Source of the DNA: Flavobacterium sp. UBA7663
Lineage (GTDB): Bacteria; Bacteroidota; Bacteroidia; Flavobacteriales; Flavobacteriaceae
Reading direction: 5' to 3'
DNA: 64,000 nucleotides
Assembly (NCBI RefSeq): GCF_002483315.1
Contig: NZ_DLHR01000015.1
Span: forward strand, 1-64,000
The stretch's first letter is position 1. Every line of letters starts with the position of its first letter. Of the stretch, positions 45,143 through 53,946 are shown piece after piece. Below the pieces are notes generated by a model. It did no database searches. It had not been told where the DNA came from and saw only the letters and a list, made by a program, of their open reading frames with translations. The translations under genes were made by a program, and so were the position numbers.

Positions 45143-47362
45143 ATGACAGAGTTAGAATTAGAAGCCGAAAACAAAGCCATTGCGCAAGAATATAAAGAAT
45201 TACTTCGCATCAGTTATCAAACCCTTACTGATGAAGACAAAAAAATCATCCGTAAAGCATTTGATGTAGCTGTTGATGCTCATAAAGACCAACGAAGAAA
45301 ATCGGGTGAAGCCTATATTTTCCATCCCATTGCCGTAGCTAAAATTGTAGCGCGTGATATTGGTTTGGGAGCAACTTCAATAGCAGCCGCCTTAATGCAC
45401 GATGTGGTAGAGGACACCGATATTACAGTTGAGGACATTGAAAAAATGTTCAATCCTAAGATTGCTCAATTGGTTGAAGGCTTAACCAAAATTGCCAAGG
45501 TTAAAACCGACCAAGAAATTTCAATGCAAGCGGAGAATTTCCGTAAAATGCTATTGACGTTAAACGATGACGTTCGGGTAATTCTAATCAAAATCGCCGA
45601 TAGATTGCACAATATGCAAACTATGGGAAGTATGGTGGATTACAAACAAGCCAAAATTGCTTCCGAAACACTTTATATTTATGCACCGCTTGCTCATCGT
45701 TTAGGATTATACAACATCAAAACCAAATTAGAAGACTTAGGTTTAAAATATACCGAACCCGAAGTTTACAATGATATTGTAAGTAAAATTAAAGAAACCA
45801 AAGAAGAGCAAGATGAATACATCAAAACTATTTCAGATGTATTAAGTAAATCAATGGTTGAAGAAGGAATAGAATTCACAATTAAAGGTCGTCCAAAATC
45901 GATTTATTCTATCCGTAGAAAGATGAAAGTTCAAGGCGTTACTTTTGATGAAGTTTACGACAAATTTGCGCTTCGAATTATTTACAAAGCCAACCAACAT
46001 GACGAAAAATTCATTGCTTGGAAAATATATTCTGTAGTTACTGATCATTATCGTCCTTCGCCAAGTCGATTACGTGACTGGATTTCTTCCCCAAAATCGT
46101 CTGGTTATGAAGCACTTCATATTACCGTAATGGGACCAAAAGGTCGTTGGGTAGAAATTCAAGTGCGAAGCGAACGGATGGATGAAATTGCGGAAAAAGG
46201 CTACGCAGCGCATTACAAATATAAAAATGGAGCTACTGAAGAACATGGTTTGGAAATTTGGCTAAACCAATTAAAAGAAGCATTAGAAAATTCTTCTACC
46301 AATGCAGTTGACTTTGTAGAAGATTTTAAATTGAATTTGTATGCCAAAGAAATCTATGTATTCACTCCAAAAGGCGAAATTAAATCGTTACCAAAAGGAG
46401 CTACTTCGTTAGATTTCGCTTTTAGTATTCACTCAGAAATTGGTGTAAAAACAAGAGGAACTAGAGTAAACGGAAAATTAGTTCCGCTAAATCATGTTTT
46501 AAATAGTGGTGATCAAGTAGAAATTATTACATCGGCGAATCAAAAACCAACTTCGCAATGGTTAGATTATGTTACCACTTCGAGAGCGAAAAATAAAATT
46601 AAAAACGTTTTAAACGAAAACACTAAAAAGATTGCCGAAGACGGAAAAGAAATTCTTACTCGAAAACTACGTCATTTAAAAATTGTACTTAACGAAAATA
46701 CGACTAATGAATTGGTCAACTTCTTTAAGTTACAAACCAGTTTAGATTTGTATTACCGAGCTGGAATTGGCGCAATTGAAAACCAACAACTAAAAGATTA
46801 TGCTGCTCAAAAAAGCAACACATTGGTTAATTTCTTTAAGAAAACTATCAAACGTTCGCCATCTAATCAACCAGAACAAATTCACAAAAATGAAATTAGT
46901 AAAAAATACGATTTATTAGTATTTGGTTCAGAACAAGACAAATTAGATTATAAATTATCAAGCTGTTGCAATCCAATTCCAGGTGATGAAGTTTTTGGAT
47001 TTGTTAGTATTAATGAAGGAATAAAAGTACATAGAAAAGACTGTCCAAATGCCATTAGTATGCAATCTAATTATGCCTATCGCATTATTCCAGCAAAATG
47101 GATTGACTCCTCTCAAGAAGAATTTAAAGCCATTTTAAAAATCACAGGAATGGATATTTTAGGATTAACCAACGATTTAACCAAAGTAATTTCAAACCAA
47201 ATGAATGTGAATATTCAGAGTATTTCGTTGAGCAGTGACGCTGGTATTTTTAACGGACAAGTTGCTGTTGTTGTTCAAAACAATACCATTCTGAAAAAAT
47301 TGATTGAAAACATCAAAAAAGTAGATGGAATTGATAAGGTAACAAGGGTTTATAATAATTAA
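45143..47362 (+). CDS. bifunctional (p)ppGpp synthetase/hydrolase (RelA/SpoT homologue)
   Basis: Makes and breaks the alarmone (p)ppGpp, controlling the stringent response. The 739-residue protein has the N-terminal HD hydrolase domain (H61 in FHPIAVA, H86-D87 in MHDVVEDTD). The synthetase domain follows (~240-370; GRPKSIYSIRRKM, YDKFALRII and SGYEALHITV), then a TGS domain (~400-460; VFTPKGEIKSLPKGATSLDFAF), a Cys-containing segment (SSCCNPIPGDEVFGFV) and a C-terminal ACT domain (~665-739). Hydrolase residues are complete, so it is probably the Rel/SpoT-type dual enzyme. The fur gene follows after 94 bases. Confidence 0.95.
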   Translation: MTELELEAENKAIAQEYKELLRISYQTLTDEDKKIIRKAFDVAVDAHKDQRRKSGEAYIFHPIAVAKIVARDIGLGATSIAAALMHDVVEDTDITVEDIEKMFNPKIAQLVEGLTKIAKVKTDQEISMQAENFRKMLLTLNDDVRVILIKIADRLHNMQTMGSMVDYKQAKIASETLYIYAPLAHRLGLYNIKTKLEDLGLKYTEPEVYNDIVSKIKETKEEQDEYIKTISDVLSKSMVEEGIEFTIKGRPKSIYSIRRKMKVQGVTFDEVYDKFALRIIYKANQHDEKFIAWKIYSVVTDHYRPSPSRLRDWISSPKSSGYEALHITVMGPKGRWVEIQVRSERMDEIAEKGYAAHYKYKNGATEEHGLEIWLNQLKEALENSSTNAVDFVEDFKLNLYAKEIYVFTPKGEIKSLPKGATSLDFAFSIHSEIGVKTRGTRVNGKLVPLNHVLNSGDQVEIITSANQKPTSQWLDYVTTSRAKNKIKNVLNENTKKIAEDGKEILTRKLRHLKIVLNENTTNELVNFFKLQTSLDLYYRAGIGAIENQQLKDYAAQKSNTLVNFFKKTIKRSPSNQPEQIHKNEISKKYDLLVFGSEQDKLDYKLSSCCNPIPGDEVFGFVSINEGIKVHRKDCPNAISMQSNYAYRIIPAKWIDSSQEEFKAILKITGMDILGLTNDLTKVISNQMNVNIQSISLSSDAGIFNGQVAVVVQNNTILKKLIENIKKVDGIDKVTRVYNN

Positions 47363-47372
47363 CAAAAGTTAA
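47359..47372. promoter_or_regulatory. palindrome TTAAC-N4-GTTAA upstream of fur
   Basis: TTAACAAAAGTTAA overlaps the RelA/SpoT stop codon. Its centre is exactly 64 bp upstream of the centre of the fur -7 element, the same distance as in the gyrB promoter. Confidence 0.5.
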
Positions 47373-47425
47373 TAACTAAAATATCCCAATTAAGTTTAGG
47401 ATTTTATACAAAGCAAAAATAACAC

Positions 47426-47433
47426 TATCTTTG
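47426..47433 (+). promoter_or_regulatory. candidate -7 element of fur
   Basis: TATCTTTG matches TAnnTTTG fully, 23 bases before the ATG at 47457. No clear -33 TTG was found. Confidence 0.55.
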
Positions 47434-47456
47434 CCAATATTTCATTAACCAAAGCA

Positions 47457-47894
47457 ATGGAAAACAAAAATCAGGAAATTGTAAAGAATGTTTTTACTAA
47501 ATATTTAGAAGAGAAAGCGCACCGTAAAACGCCTGAACGTTATGCTATTCTTCAGGAAATTTACAATGCCACCGAGCATTTTGATATCGAATCTTTGTAT
47601 ATCAAAATGAAAAATAAAAACTATCGCGTAAGTAGAGCTACACTTTACAATACTATCGAACTTTTATTAGAATGTGGTTTGGTGCGTCGTCATCAATTTG
47701 GACAAAATCAAGCACATTATGAAAAATCATACTTCGATAAACAACACGATCACATTATTTTAACCGACACTGGTGAAGTTATCGAATTTTGCGATCCAAG
47801 AATTCAGCAAATTAAACAAACCATGGAAGAAATGTTTGGTATTAATATCTCAACCCATTCACTTTACTTCTACGGAACAAAAAAACAACAATAA
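47457..47894 (+). CDS. Fur-family transcriptional regulator
   Basis: A 145-residue metal-responsive repressor. The winged helix spans ~20-85 (RKTPERYAILQEI and VSRATLYNTIELLLECGLV), and the dimerisation domain has the regulatory metal-site stretch QHDHIILTDTGEVIEF. At the position of the CxxC pair that holds structural zinc in Fur and PerR it has TDTG, and only two other cysteines exist (in LLECGL and EFCDPR), so that structural site is absent. Whether it senses iron, peroxide or another metal cannot be said. It lies between the RelA/SpoT gene and purA. Confidence 0.9.
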   Translation: MENKNQEIVKNVFTKYLEEKAHRKTPERYAILQEIYNATEHFDIESLYIKMKNKNYRVSRATLYNTIELLLECGLVRRHQFGQNQAHYEKSYFDKQHDHIILTDTGEVIEFCDPRIQQIKQTMEEMFGINISTHSLYFYGTKKQQ

Positions 47895-47919
47895 TTGACG
47901 ATTCGTAATTTATTAGTAC

Positions 47920-47940
47920 AGACAAGTCACTGACTTGTCT
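47920..47940. repeat. REP-like palindrome between fur and purA
   Basis: AGACAAGTCA and TGACTTGTCT form a perfect 10-bp inverted repeat around a single C (47930). Flanking TAGTAC and CTAC make it resemble the dispersed GTAGAGACAAGTC-type palindromes of flavobacterial genomes. It has no T tract, so it is not a classical terminator. Confidence 0.55.
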
Positions 47941-47988
47941 CTACCAAAAAAATAATAACAACTAACTACAAATAATAAACACAACACA

Positions 47989-49260
47989 ATGACTGTAGAT
48001 TTACTACTTGGATTACAATGGGGAGACGAAGGAAAAGGAAAAATCGTTGACGTTCTTACCTCAAAATACGATATTATTGCTCGTTTTCAAGGTGGACCAA
48101 ATGCTGGACACACTTTAGAATTTGATGGAATCAAACACGTTTTAAGAACGATTCCTTCTGGAATTTTCCACAAAAACGCCATCAATATTATTGGAAATGG
48201 AGTTGTAATCGACCCAGTAGTTTTCCAAAAAGAAATTGAAGGTTTAGCAAAATTCAATATGGATGTTACTGCTAAATTGTTCATTTCTAGAAAAGCACAC
48301 TTAATTTTACCAACACACCGTTTACTAGACGCTGCTTCCGAAGCATCAAAAGGAAAAGCAAAAATTGGTTCTACTTTAAAAGGAATTGGTCCAACTTATA
48401 TGGACAAAACGGGCAGAAACGGACTTCGTATTGGTGATTTAGAATTAGTAGATTTCAAAGAAAGATACAGAACTTTAGCTGACAAACACGAAGCAATGAT
48501 TGCGTTCTACGATGTAGAATTACAATACAACTTAAAAGAAATGGAAGATGAGTTTTTTGCAGCCGTGGAGGACTTAAAGAAATTAACTTTCATTGATAGT
48601 GAAGAATATTTAAACAAAGCGTTAAAAGAAGGAAAATCAATTTTGGCAGAAGGAGCGCAAGGTTCTTTGCTAGATGTTGATTTTGGGACATATCCATTTG
48701 TAACTTCTTCAAATACAACTGCCGCAGGTGCTTGTACTGGTTTAGGAATTGCTCCTAACAAAGTAAAAGACGTATTCGGAATTTTCAAAGCGTACACTAC
48801 ACGTGTAGGTAGCGGACCATTCCCTACAGAAGATTTCAACGAAGCTGGGCAAACGATGGCTAAAGTAGGAAATGAATTTGGATCGGTTACAGGACGTGCT
48901 CGTCGTTGTGGTTGGTTAGATTTAGTTGCTTTAAAATATGCGGTTCAAGTAAATGGTGTAACGCAATTATACATGATGAAAGGCGACGTTCTTTCAGGAT
49001 TTGACACCTTACAAGTTTGTACAGGATACAACTATAAAGGACAAGCAATTCAACATTTACCATACAACATCGAACCAGAAAATGTAACTCCAATTTTTAC
49101 AGAAATGAAAGGTTGGAAAGCTGATTTAACTGGTATGACAACGTATGATGAATTACCACAAGAATTAAAAACATATATCGAATTCATTGAAAAAGAAGTG
49201 GAAGTGCCAATCAAAGTAATCTCAGTTGGACCAGACAGAAAACAAACGATAATGAAATAA
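47989..49260 (+). CDS. purA: adenylosuccinate synthetase
   Basis: First committed step from IMP to AMP: IMP, aspartate and GTP give adenylosuccinate. The 423-residue protein has the N-terminal signature QWGDEGKGKIVD with D13 and the P-loop-like G12-K18. NAGHTLEF holds H41, the second catalytic residue. GPTYMDKTGRNGLRIGDL and RVGSGPFPTE are also family-specific. Length and start are standard. A terminator follows directly. Confidence 0.98.
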   Translation: MTVDLLLGLQWGDEGKGKIVDVLTSKYDIIARFQGGPNAGHTLEFDGIKHVLRTIPSGIFHKNAINIIGNGVVIDPVVFQKEIEGLAKFNMDVTAKLFISRKAHLILPTHRLLDAASEASKGKAKIGSTLKGIGPTYMDKTGRNGLRIGDLELVDFKERYRTLADKHEAMIAFYDVELQYNLKEMEDEFFAAVEDLKKLTFIDSEEYLNKALKEGKSILAEGAQGSLLDVDFGTYPFVTSSNTTAAGACTGLGIAPNKVKDVFGIFKAYTTRVGSGPFPTEDFNEAGQTMAKVGNEFGSVTGRARRCGWLDLVALKYAVQVNGVTQLYMMKGDVLSGFDTLQVCTGYNYKGQAIQHLPYNIEPENVTPIFTEMKGWKADLTGMTTYDELPQELKTYIEFIEKEVEVPIKVISVGPDRKQTIMK

Positions 49261-49265
49261 TTACT

Positions 49266-49295
49266 AAAAACGCTTTCAATTGAAAGCGTTTTTTT
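49266..49295 (+). terminator. rho-independent terminator after purA
   Basis: A perfect palindrome, AAAAACGCTTTCAA/TTGAAAGCGTTTTT, centred at 49279/49280 and extending into a T run to 49295. It begins 6 bases after the stop. Confidence 0.85.
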
Positions 49296-49350
49296 ATACT
49301 CTTAAATGATAAAATATTCTTAATTATCAATGGCTTTTAGAGTTTTTACT

Positions 49351-49358
49351 TAAATTTG
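49351..49358 (+). promoter_or_regulatory. candidate -7 element that decides the start of the OstA-like gene
   Basis: TAAATTTG matches the consensus fully. Its last three bases are the in-frame TTG at 49356. If the element is used, transcription starts after that TTG and translation must begin at the next TTG, 49377. Confidence 0.4.
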
Positions 49359-49376
49359 GCTCAAAATAAATTCGAC

Positions 49377-51068
49377 TTGAAAAACACATTTTTTTATATC
49401 GCCTTTCTACTTCTTTCAGTTACCTTTTCGGTGGCGCAGGAAAAGAAAAAAATTATCATTGAAAATTCCGATTTCGTAGATATGAATCAGACCGAAATCC
49501 CCGGCGCAACTGTTTTTACGGGAAATGTTCGCATTATACACAATGGAGTGAAAATGTTTTGTAACAAAGCGTATCATTTTAAAGAGGAAAATTACGTAAA
49601 AGCATTTGGGAATGTTCAAATGAATCAAGGCGACACGATTACTATGAACAGCCGTTATGCAGAATACAATGGTGATAAAGAACTCGCTTTTGCTACAGGA
49701 GATGTAGTTTTACGTTCGCCAGAATCAACATTAACAACAGATACCGTTTATTTTGATAAGAAAAATCAATTAGCATCTTACAATACCTACGGCACCATTC
49801 GTAACAAAGAAAATACGTTAAGAAGTAAATCGGGTCGCTATTATGTAGACCAAAAGAAATACAAATTTACTACTGCTGTTACTGTTACGAATCCAGAAAG
49901 TACTATAAAAACTAACCATTTAGATTATTACGAAAATTCTGGACATGCTTATGTTTTTGGACCTTCAACTATTACTAGCAAAGAAAACGTAATTTATACC
50001 GAAAACGGATTTTACGACACTACTAATGATATTGGAAAACTCTCCAAAAATTCCAAAATCACGCTCGATAATAAAATAATTGAAGGGGATGATTTGTATT
50101 ACGACCGAAAGAAAAATTATTCGAGAGGTATCAACAATGTAAAAATTACCGATACCATCAACAATGTAATCGCTACAGGCCATTACGCAGAATTATACCG
50201 AAATGCAGCTACCAAAAAAGACTCGATGATTTTAACCAAAAGAGCTTTAGTAAAAACATTGGTAGAAAAAGATACTTTGTATATGCATGGTAAAAAAATC
50301 ATTGTTTCAGGACCTCAAGATGACCGTGTGATTCGTGCTTTTAACAATGTGCGTTTTTACAAGAGTGACATGAGTGGAAAATGTGATTCGCTTCATTCTA
50401 ACAACAAAACACAGTTGACGAAAATGATTGGAAAACCTATTCTTTGGAACAACGAAAACCAAATGACAGGTGATATAATGCATTTAATTGGAAACAACAA
50501 AACACAAAAATTAGATTCATTAAAAGTACTCAATAACGCTTTTATTATTCAAAAAGATAGTCTCAGTAAAAATGGTTACAATCAGATAAAAGGACAAAAT
50601 TTGTATGGAAAATTCGTTGATAGCAAACTAAAAGAAGTTGATGTCGTTAAGAACGCCGAAGTCATTTATTACATGTATAATGATGCTAATGAGTTTATTG
50701 GAATCAACAAAACAGTTTGTAGTAAAATCAATTTGGAACTAGAAGAAAATAAAATCAGTTCAATTACTTTCTTCACTAAAACCGATAGTTTTATATATCC
50801 CGAGAAAGATTTTCCAGAAAATGCACGAAAACTTAGAGGCTTCCTTTGGCGTGGTGATGAGCGCATTTTATCAAAAGACGATATTTTCCCTGCAGAAGAA
50901 ATTGAATTAGATGATAAAATTCAAATTGAAGCAAAGAAAAAAGCAATTGAAGCTGAAAAACCAATGGAAATACTTCCAGAAACTTTAGAATACGATTCTA
51001 AAAACAAACCAGAAGAAAAGAAATTGGATAAAAAACCCGTAGCAAAAAAAGTAAAAAGTAATGAGTAA
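49377..51068 (+). CDS. LptA/OstA-family envelope protein
   Basis: An exported protein of 563 residues with a signal peptide (MKNTFFYIAFLLLSVTFSVAQ). An OstA/LptA-type beta-jellyroll repeat region follows (~22-480). Recurring units read GDTITMNSRYAEYNGDKELAFATG-like and LRSKSGRYYVDQKKYKF-like, as in periplasmic LPS bridge proteins. The C-terminus (~500-563) is Lys/Glu-rich. It may carry LPS or another lipid toward the outer membrane, though it is far longer than E. coli LptA. No ATG is available; in-frame TTG codons exist at 49356 (seven more residues) and 49377. The latter is preferred because a -7 element covers the former. A class III aminotransferase follows. Confidence 0.8.
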   Translation: MKNTFFYIAFLLLSVTFSVAQEKKKIIIENSDFVDMNQTEIPGATVFTGNVRIIHNGVKMFCNKAYHFKEENYVKAFGNVQMNQGDTITMNSRYAEYNGDKELAFATGDVVLRSPESTLTTDTVYFDKKNQLASYNTYGTIRNKENTLRSKSGRYYVDQKKYKFTTAVTVTNPESTIKTNHLDYYENSGHAYVFGPSTITSKENVIYTENGFYDTTNDIGKLSKNSKITLDNKIIEGDDLYYDRKKNYSRGINNVKITDTINNVIATGHYAELYRNAATKKDSMILTKRALVKTLVEKDTLYMHGKKIIVSGPQDDRVIRAFNNVRFYKSDMSGKCDSLHSNNKTQLTKMIGKPILWNNENQMTGDIMHLIGNNKTQKLDSLKVLNNAFIIQKDSLSKNGYNQIKGQNLYGKFVDSKLKEVDVVKNAEVIYYMYNDANEFIGINKTVCSKINLELEENKISSITFFTKTDSFIYPEKDFPENARKLRGFLWRGDERILSKDDIFPAEEIELDDKIQIEAKKKAIEAEKPMEILPETLEYDSKNKPEEKKLDKKPVAKKVKSNE

Positions 51069-51111
51069 AAAGTGATTAGCTAAAATTAACTTATCACTTT
51101 TTACTAATCAC
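51064..51111 (+). promoter_or_regulatory. mutually exclusive hairpins after the OstA-like gene
   Basis: Arm 51064-51076 (AGTAAAAAGTGAT) pairs perfectly with 51093-51105. The overlapping arm 51072-51079 (GTGATTAG) pairs perfectly with 51104-51111. The first hairpin overlaps the stop codon. There is no proper T tract. It could modulate read-through into the aminotransferase, or merely be decayed repeat copies. Confidence 0.35.
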
Positions 51112-51119
51112 TAAAAAAT

Positions 51120-52310
51120 ATGATTGAAGATTTTTTTAAATACCAAGCCCAAACTTCACCTCACCCATTAGCAATGGAAATTTCTCATGCTATGGGTTCT
51201 TATATTTATGATACTGATGGCAATGCCTATTTGGATATGGTTGCTGGAGTTTCAGCAAACACATTAGGGCATCAGCCGCAACGAGTAAATGATGCAATCA
51301 AAAAACAATTAGATACGTATTCTCATGTCATGGTATATGGCGAATATGCCCAACATCCAGCAACAGAATTATGTAAATTATTAGCACAACACCTTCCCTA
51401 TCCACTTACGAAAACCTATTTGGTAAATTCAGGAACAGAAGCCATTGAAGGTGCTTTAAAATTAGCTCGTCGTGTAACTGGAAGAAGTCAATTAATCTCA
51501 TGTCATAATGCGTATCACGGAAACACTATGGGAAGTATGAGTGTGATGGGATTTGAAGAACGCAAACAAATTTTTCGTCCTTTAATTCCAGATGTTGATT
51601 TTATTACATTCAACAATGAACCGGATTTGGAAAAAATCACCACAAGAACTGCTGGAGTTTTATTAGAAACGATTCAAGGTGGTGCAGGTTTTATTGAACC
51701 TCAAAACGATTTTCTCAAAAAAGTACGCCAACGTTGTGATGAAGTTGGTGCTATCATGATATTAGACGAAATCCAACCCGGATTTGGTCGCACCGGAAAA
51801 CTTTTCGGATTTCAAAACTACGATGTCATTCCTGATGTAGTCGTTATGGGAAAAGGAATGGGTGGCGGAATGCCAGTTGGCGCTTTTACTGCATCAGCTG
51901 AGATGATGGATTTATTAAGTCACGATCCAAAATTAGGTCATATTACTACTTTTGGCGGACATCCTGTCATAGCGGCAGCGAGTTTAGCAACATTACAAGA
52001 AGTAACGGAAACCAATTTAATGGCTGAAACTTTAGAAAAAGAACAATTGTTCCGAAGCCTTTTAGTACATCCATTAATTAAAGAAATTCGCGGCCGAGGG
52101 CTTATGATTGCTGCAATGACCAATTCTCCAGAGATTACTAATGAAGTGATTTTACGTTGCCACAAAAGAGGAGTGATTTTATTCTGGCTCCTTTTCGAAG
52201 GTTGCGCTGTTCGAATTACACCGCCATTAACCATTAGTAATGAAGAAATTACAAAAGGATGTGGCATTATTATTGAGGTATTAAATGAGATAGAAAGAGA
52301 AATGAAATGA
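51120..52310 (+). CDS. class III PLP-dependent aminotransferase (acetylornithine/GABA-type)
   Basis: A 396-residue cytosolic aminotransferase. NSGTEAIEGALKLAR (103-117) binds the phosphate, DEIQPGFGRTG (216-226) holds D216 to the PLP ring nitrogen, and K245 in VVMGKGMGGGMP forms the Schiff base. The family includes acetylornithine, ornithine and 4-aminobutyrate aminotransferases. The residues seen do not decide between them, and no arginine-synthesis gene is near. It follows the OstA-like gene after 51 bases and is followed by a 185-base gap without recognised features. Confidence 0.9.
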   Translation: MIEDFFKYQAQTSPHPLAMEISHAMGSYIYDTDGNAYLDMVAGVSANTLGHQPQRVNDAIKKQLDTYSHVMVYGEYAQHPATELCKLLAQHLPYPLTKTYLVNSGTEAIEGALKLARRVTGRSQLISCHNAYHGNTMGSMSVMGFEERKQIFRPLIPDVDFITFNNEPDLEKITTRTAGVLLETIQGGAGFIEPQNDFLKKVRQRCDEVGAIMILDEIQPGFGRTGKLFGFQNYDVIPDVVVMGKGMGGGMPVGAFTASAEMMDLLSHDPKLGHITTFGGHPVIAAASLATLQEVTETNLMAETLEKEQLFRSLLVHPLIKEIRGRGLMIAAMTNSPEITNEVILRCHKRGVILFWLLFEGCAVRITPPLTISNEEITKGCGIIIEVLNEIEREMK

Positions 52311-52495
52311 TGGATGATGGAAGATGGGAGTTTGATGTTTTTTTTAACTCAAACTAAATTTTGAAATTAATTTTTGACGTTGCTCTTGTAATTGTAAATT
52401 GTTAATTAAATTGTTTACAACAATTCAAACCCCGAACCACTACCCCAATATTATTCCTTAATTTTAATAAGGATAAAATCATAAAACGAAGCGCT

Positions 52496-53890
52496 ATGAA
52501 TTTGAGTCACGAAGAAGAAGAAAACAGCTTGTCCTTATCTAAATTTGAATCAATGTTAAAAACCAACAAAGTTTTTTTCTTTGATTCAGAGGAGTTTGAA
52601 GATATTATTCTTCATTATATGGATACCGGCCGATTGAACTTGGCCAAAAAAGCGCTAAAATTAGGTTTAGAACAACATCCAAAATCTACTGGATTAAAAT
52701 TAGTTCAAGTAGAAATGTTGGTGTACGAAGACAAACTCGATATTGCTGAAAAGTTACTAAACGAGTTATATGCTATTGAGCCAACAAACGAAGAAATTTA
52801 CATCCAAAAAGCCAACATACATTCTAAACGAGACGAACACGAAAAGGCTATTTCCTTTTTAAAAATCGCCTTAAAATACACAGATGATTATGCTGATGTG
52901 TATTCGATGATTGGAATGGAATATCTTTTCATGGATAATCTTGAAATGGCAAAAGAAAATTTCATCAAATGTTTAGACGAAGATACCGAAGATTATTCGG
53001 CACTTTACAACGTAGTGTACTGTTTTGATTTCTTAGATCAGAATGAAGATGCTATTGTTTACCTAAACAAATTCATTGATAAAAATCCGTATAGTGAAGT
53101 CGCTTGGCATCAGTTAGGCAGACAATATTATGCGTTGAAAAACTACGAAAAAGCAGTTTGGGCATTCGATTACGCAACTTTAATTGACGAGACCTTCTTA
53201 GGTGCGTACATGGAAAAAGCAAAATCATACGAAAAACTAAAAAAATATCAAGAAGCAATTGATTGCTACAACATTACATTAGAATTAGATGATCCTTCTT
53301 CTTTTGTTTTGCTTCGTGTGGCGAAATGTTACGAGCGTTTAGGAAATACCGAATTCGCATTAAATTATTACCTAAAAACAGTTCACGAAGACCCATTGTT
53401 AGATAAAGGCTGGATTGCAATTACTGATTTTTATATTCGTCAAAAAAACTTCCAAAAAGCATTATATTACGTAAACAAAGCAATTGGAATTGATGGTGAT
53501 AATTCGTTATACTGGAAACGATTTGCAGCCGTAAATACAGCACTTCATTTCTTTGAAGAAGCAGAATACGGCTACCGAAAAGCATTTGAAAGTGGCGATA
53601 TCAATTTAGATACTTTTACACTTTGGACAGACGTTTTACAATATTTAGGCGAGTTTGATACTGCTATTGAAATCCTTTTAGAAGCAAGAGATGTTTTACC
53701 AGACGAGTACGAAATGGAATACCGTTTGGCTGGATTGTACTTCTTAACAGATGACGTTACCAAAGGAAATCTTCACCTTATGAACGGAATGAAATTAAAT
53801 TTGAAACAACTTTCTTTGTTTCAAGAGTTATTTCCAGTAGTTTGGGAAAGAACTGAAGTTCAGAAAACAATTATGAAATTTAAAAAATAA
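52496..53890 (+). CDS. cytosolic tetratricopeptide-repeat protein
   Basis: A 464-residue protein without signal peptide or membrane segment, made almost wholly of 34-residue TPR units. Clear examples are EVAWHQLGRQYYALKNYEKA, AYMEKAKSYEKLKKYQEA and LLRVAKCYERLGNTEFALN. About ten repeats are present. It should be a protein-interaction scaffold. Neighbouring genes (aminotransferase upstream, DUF368 downstream) do not reveal a partner. A strong terminator separates it from the DUF368 gene. Confidence 0.85.
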   Translation: MNLSHEEEENSLSLSKFESMLKTNKVFFFDSEEFEDIILHYMDTGRLNLAKKALKLGLEQHPKSTGLKLVQVEMLVYEDKLDIAEKLLNELYAIEPTNEEIYIQKANIHSKRDEHEKAISFLKIALKYTDDYADVYSMIGMEYLFMDNLEMAKENFIKCLDEDTEDYSALYNVVYCFDFLDQNEDAIVYLNKFIDKNPYSEVAWHQLGRQYYALKNYEKAVWAFDYATLIDETFLGAYMEKAKSYEKLKKYQEAIDCYNITLELDDPSSFVLLRVAKCYERLGNTEFALNYYLKTVHEDPLLDKGWIAITDFYIRQKNFQKALYYVNKAIGIDGDNSLYWKRFAAVNTALHFFEEAEYGYRKAFESGDINLDTFTLWTDVLQYLGEFDTAIEILLEARDVLPDEYEMEYRLAGLYFLTDDVTKGNLHLMNGMKLNLKQLSLFQELFPVVWERTEVQKTIMKFKK

Positions 53891-53910
53891 AAATAAACAA
53901 CCCTTAACCC

Positions 53911-53940
53911 ATTCCAAAGTAGCAATACTTTGGAATTTTT
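53911..53940 (+). terminator. rho-independent terminator after the TPR gene
   Basis: Perfect 11-bp stem ATTCCAAAGTA/TACTTTGGAAT (53911-53921 and 53926-53936) with a GCAA tetraloop and a T run to 53940. Confidence 0.85.
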
Positions 53941-53946
53941 ATTGTC

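Noticed and set aside
52329..52355. Terminator after the class III aminotransferase
   Set aside because: AGTTTGA and TCAAACT can pair, but the T run is in the loop instead of after the stem, so it is not a rho-independent terminator.
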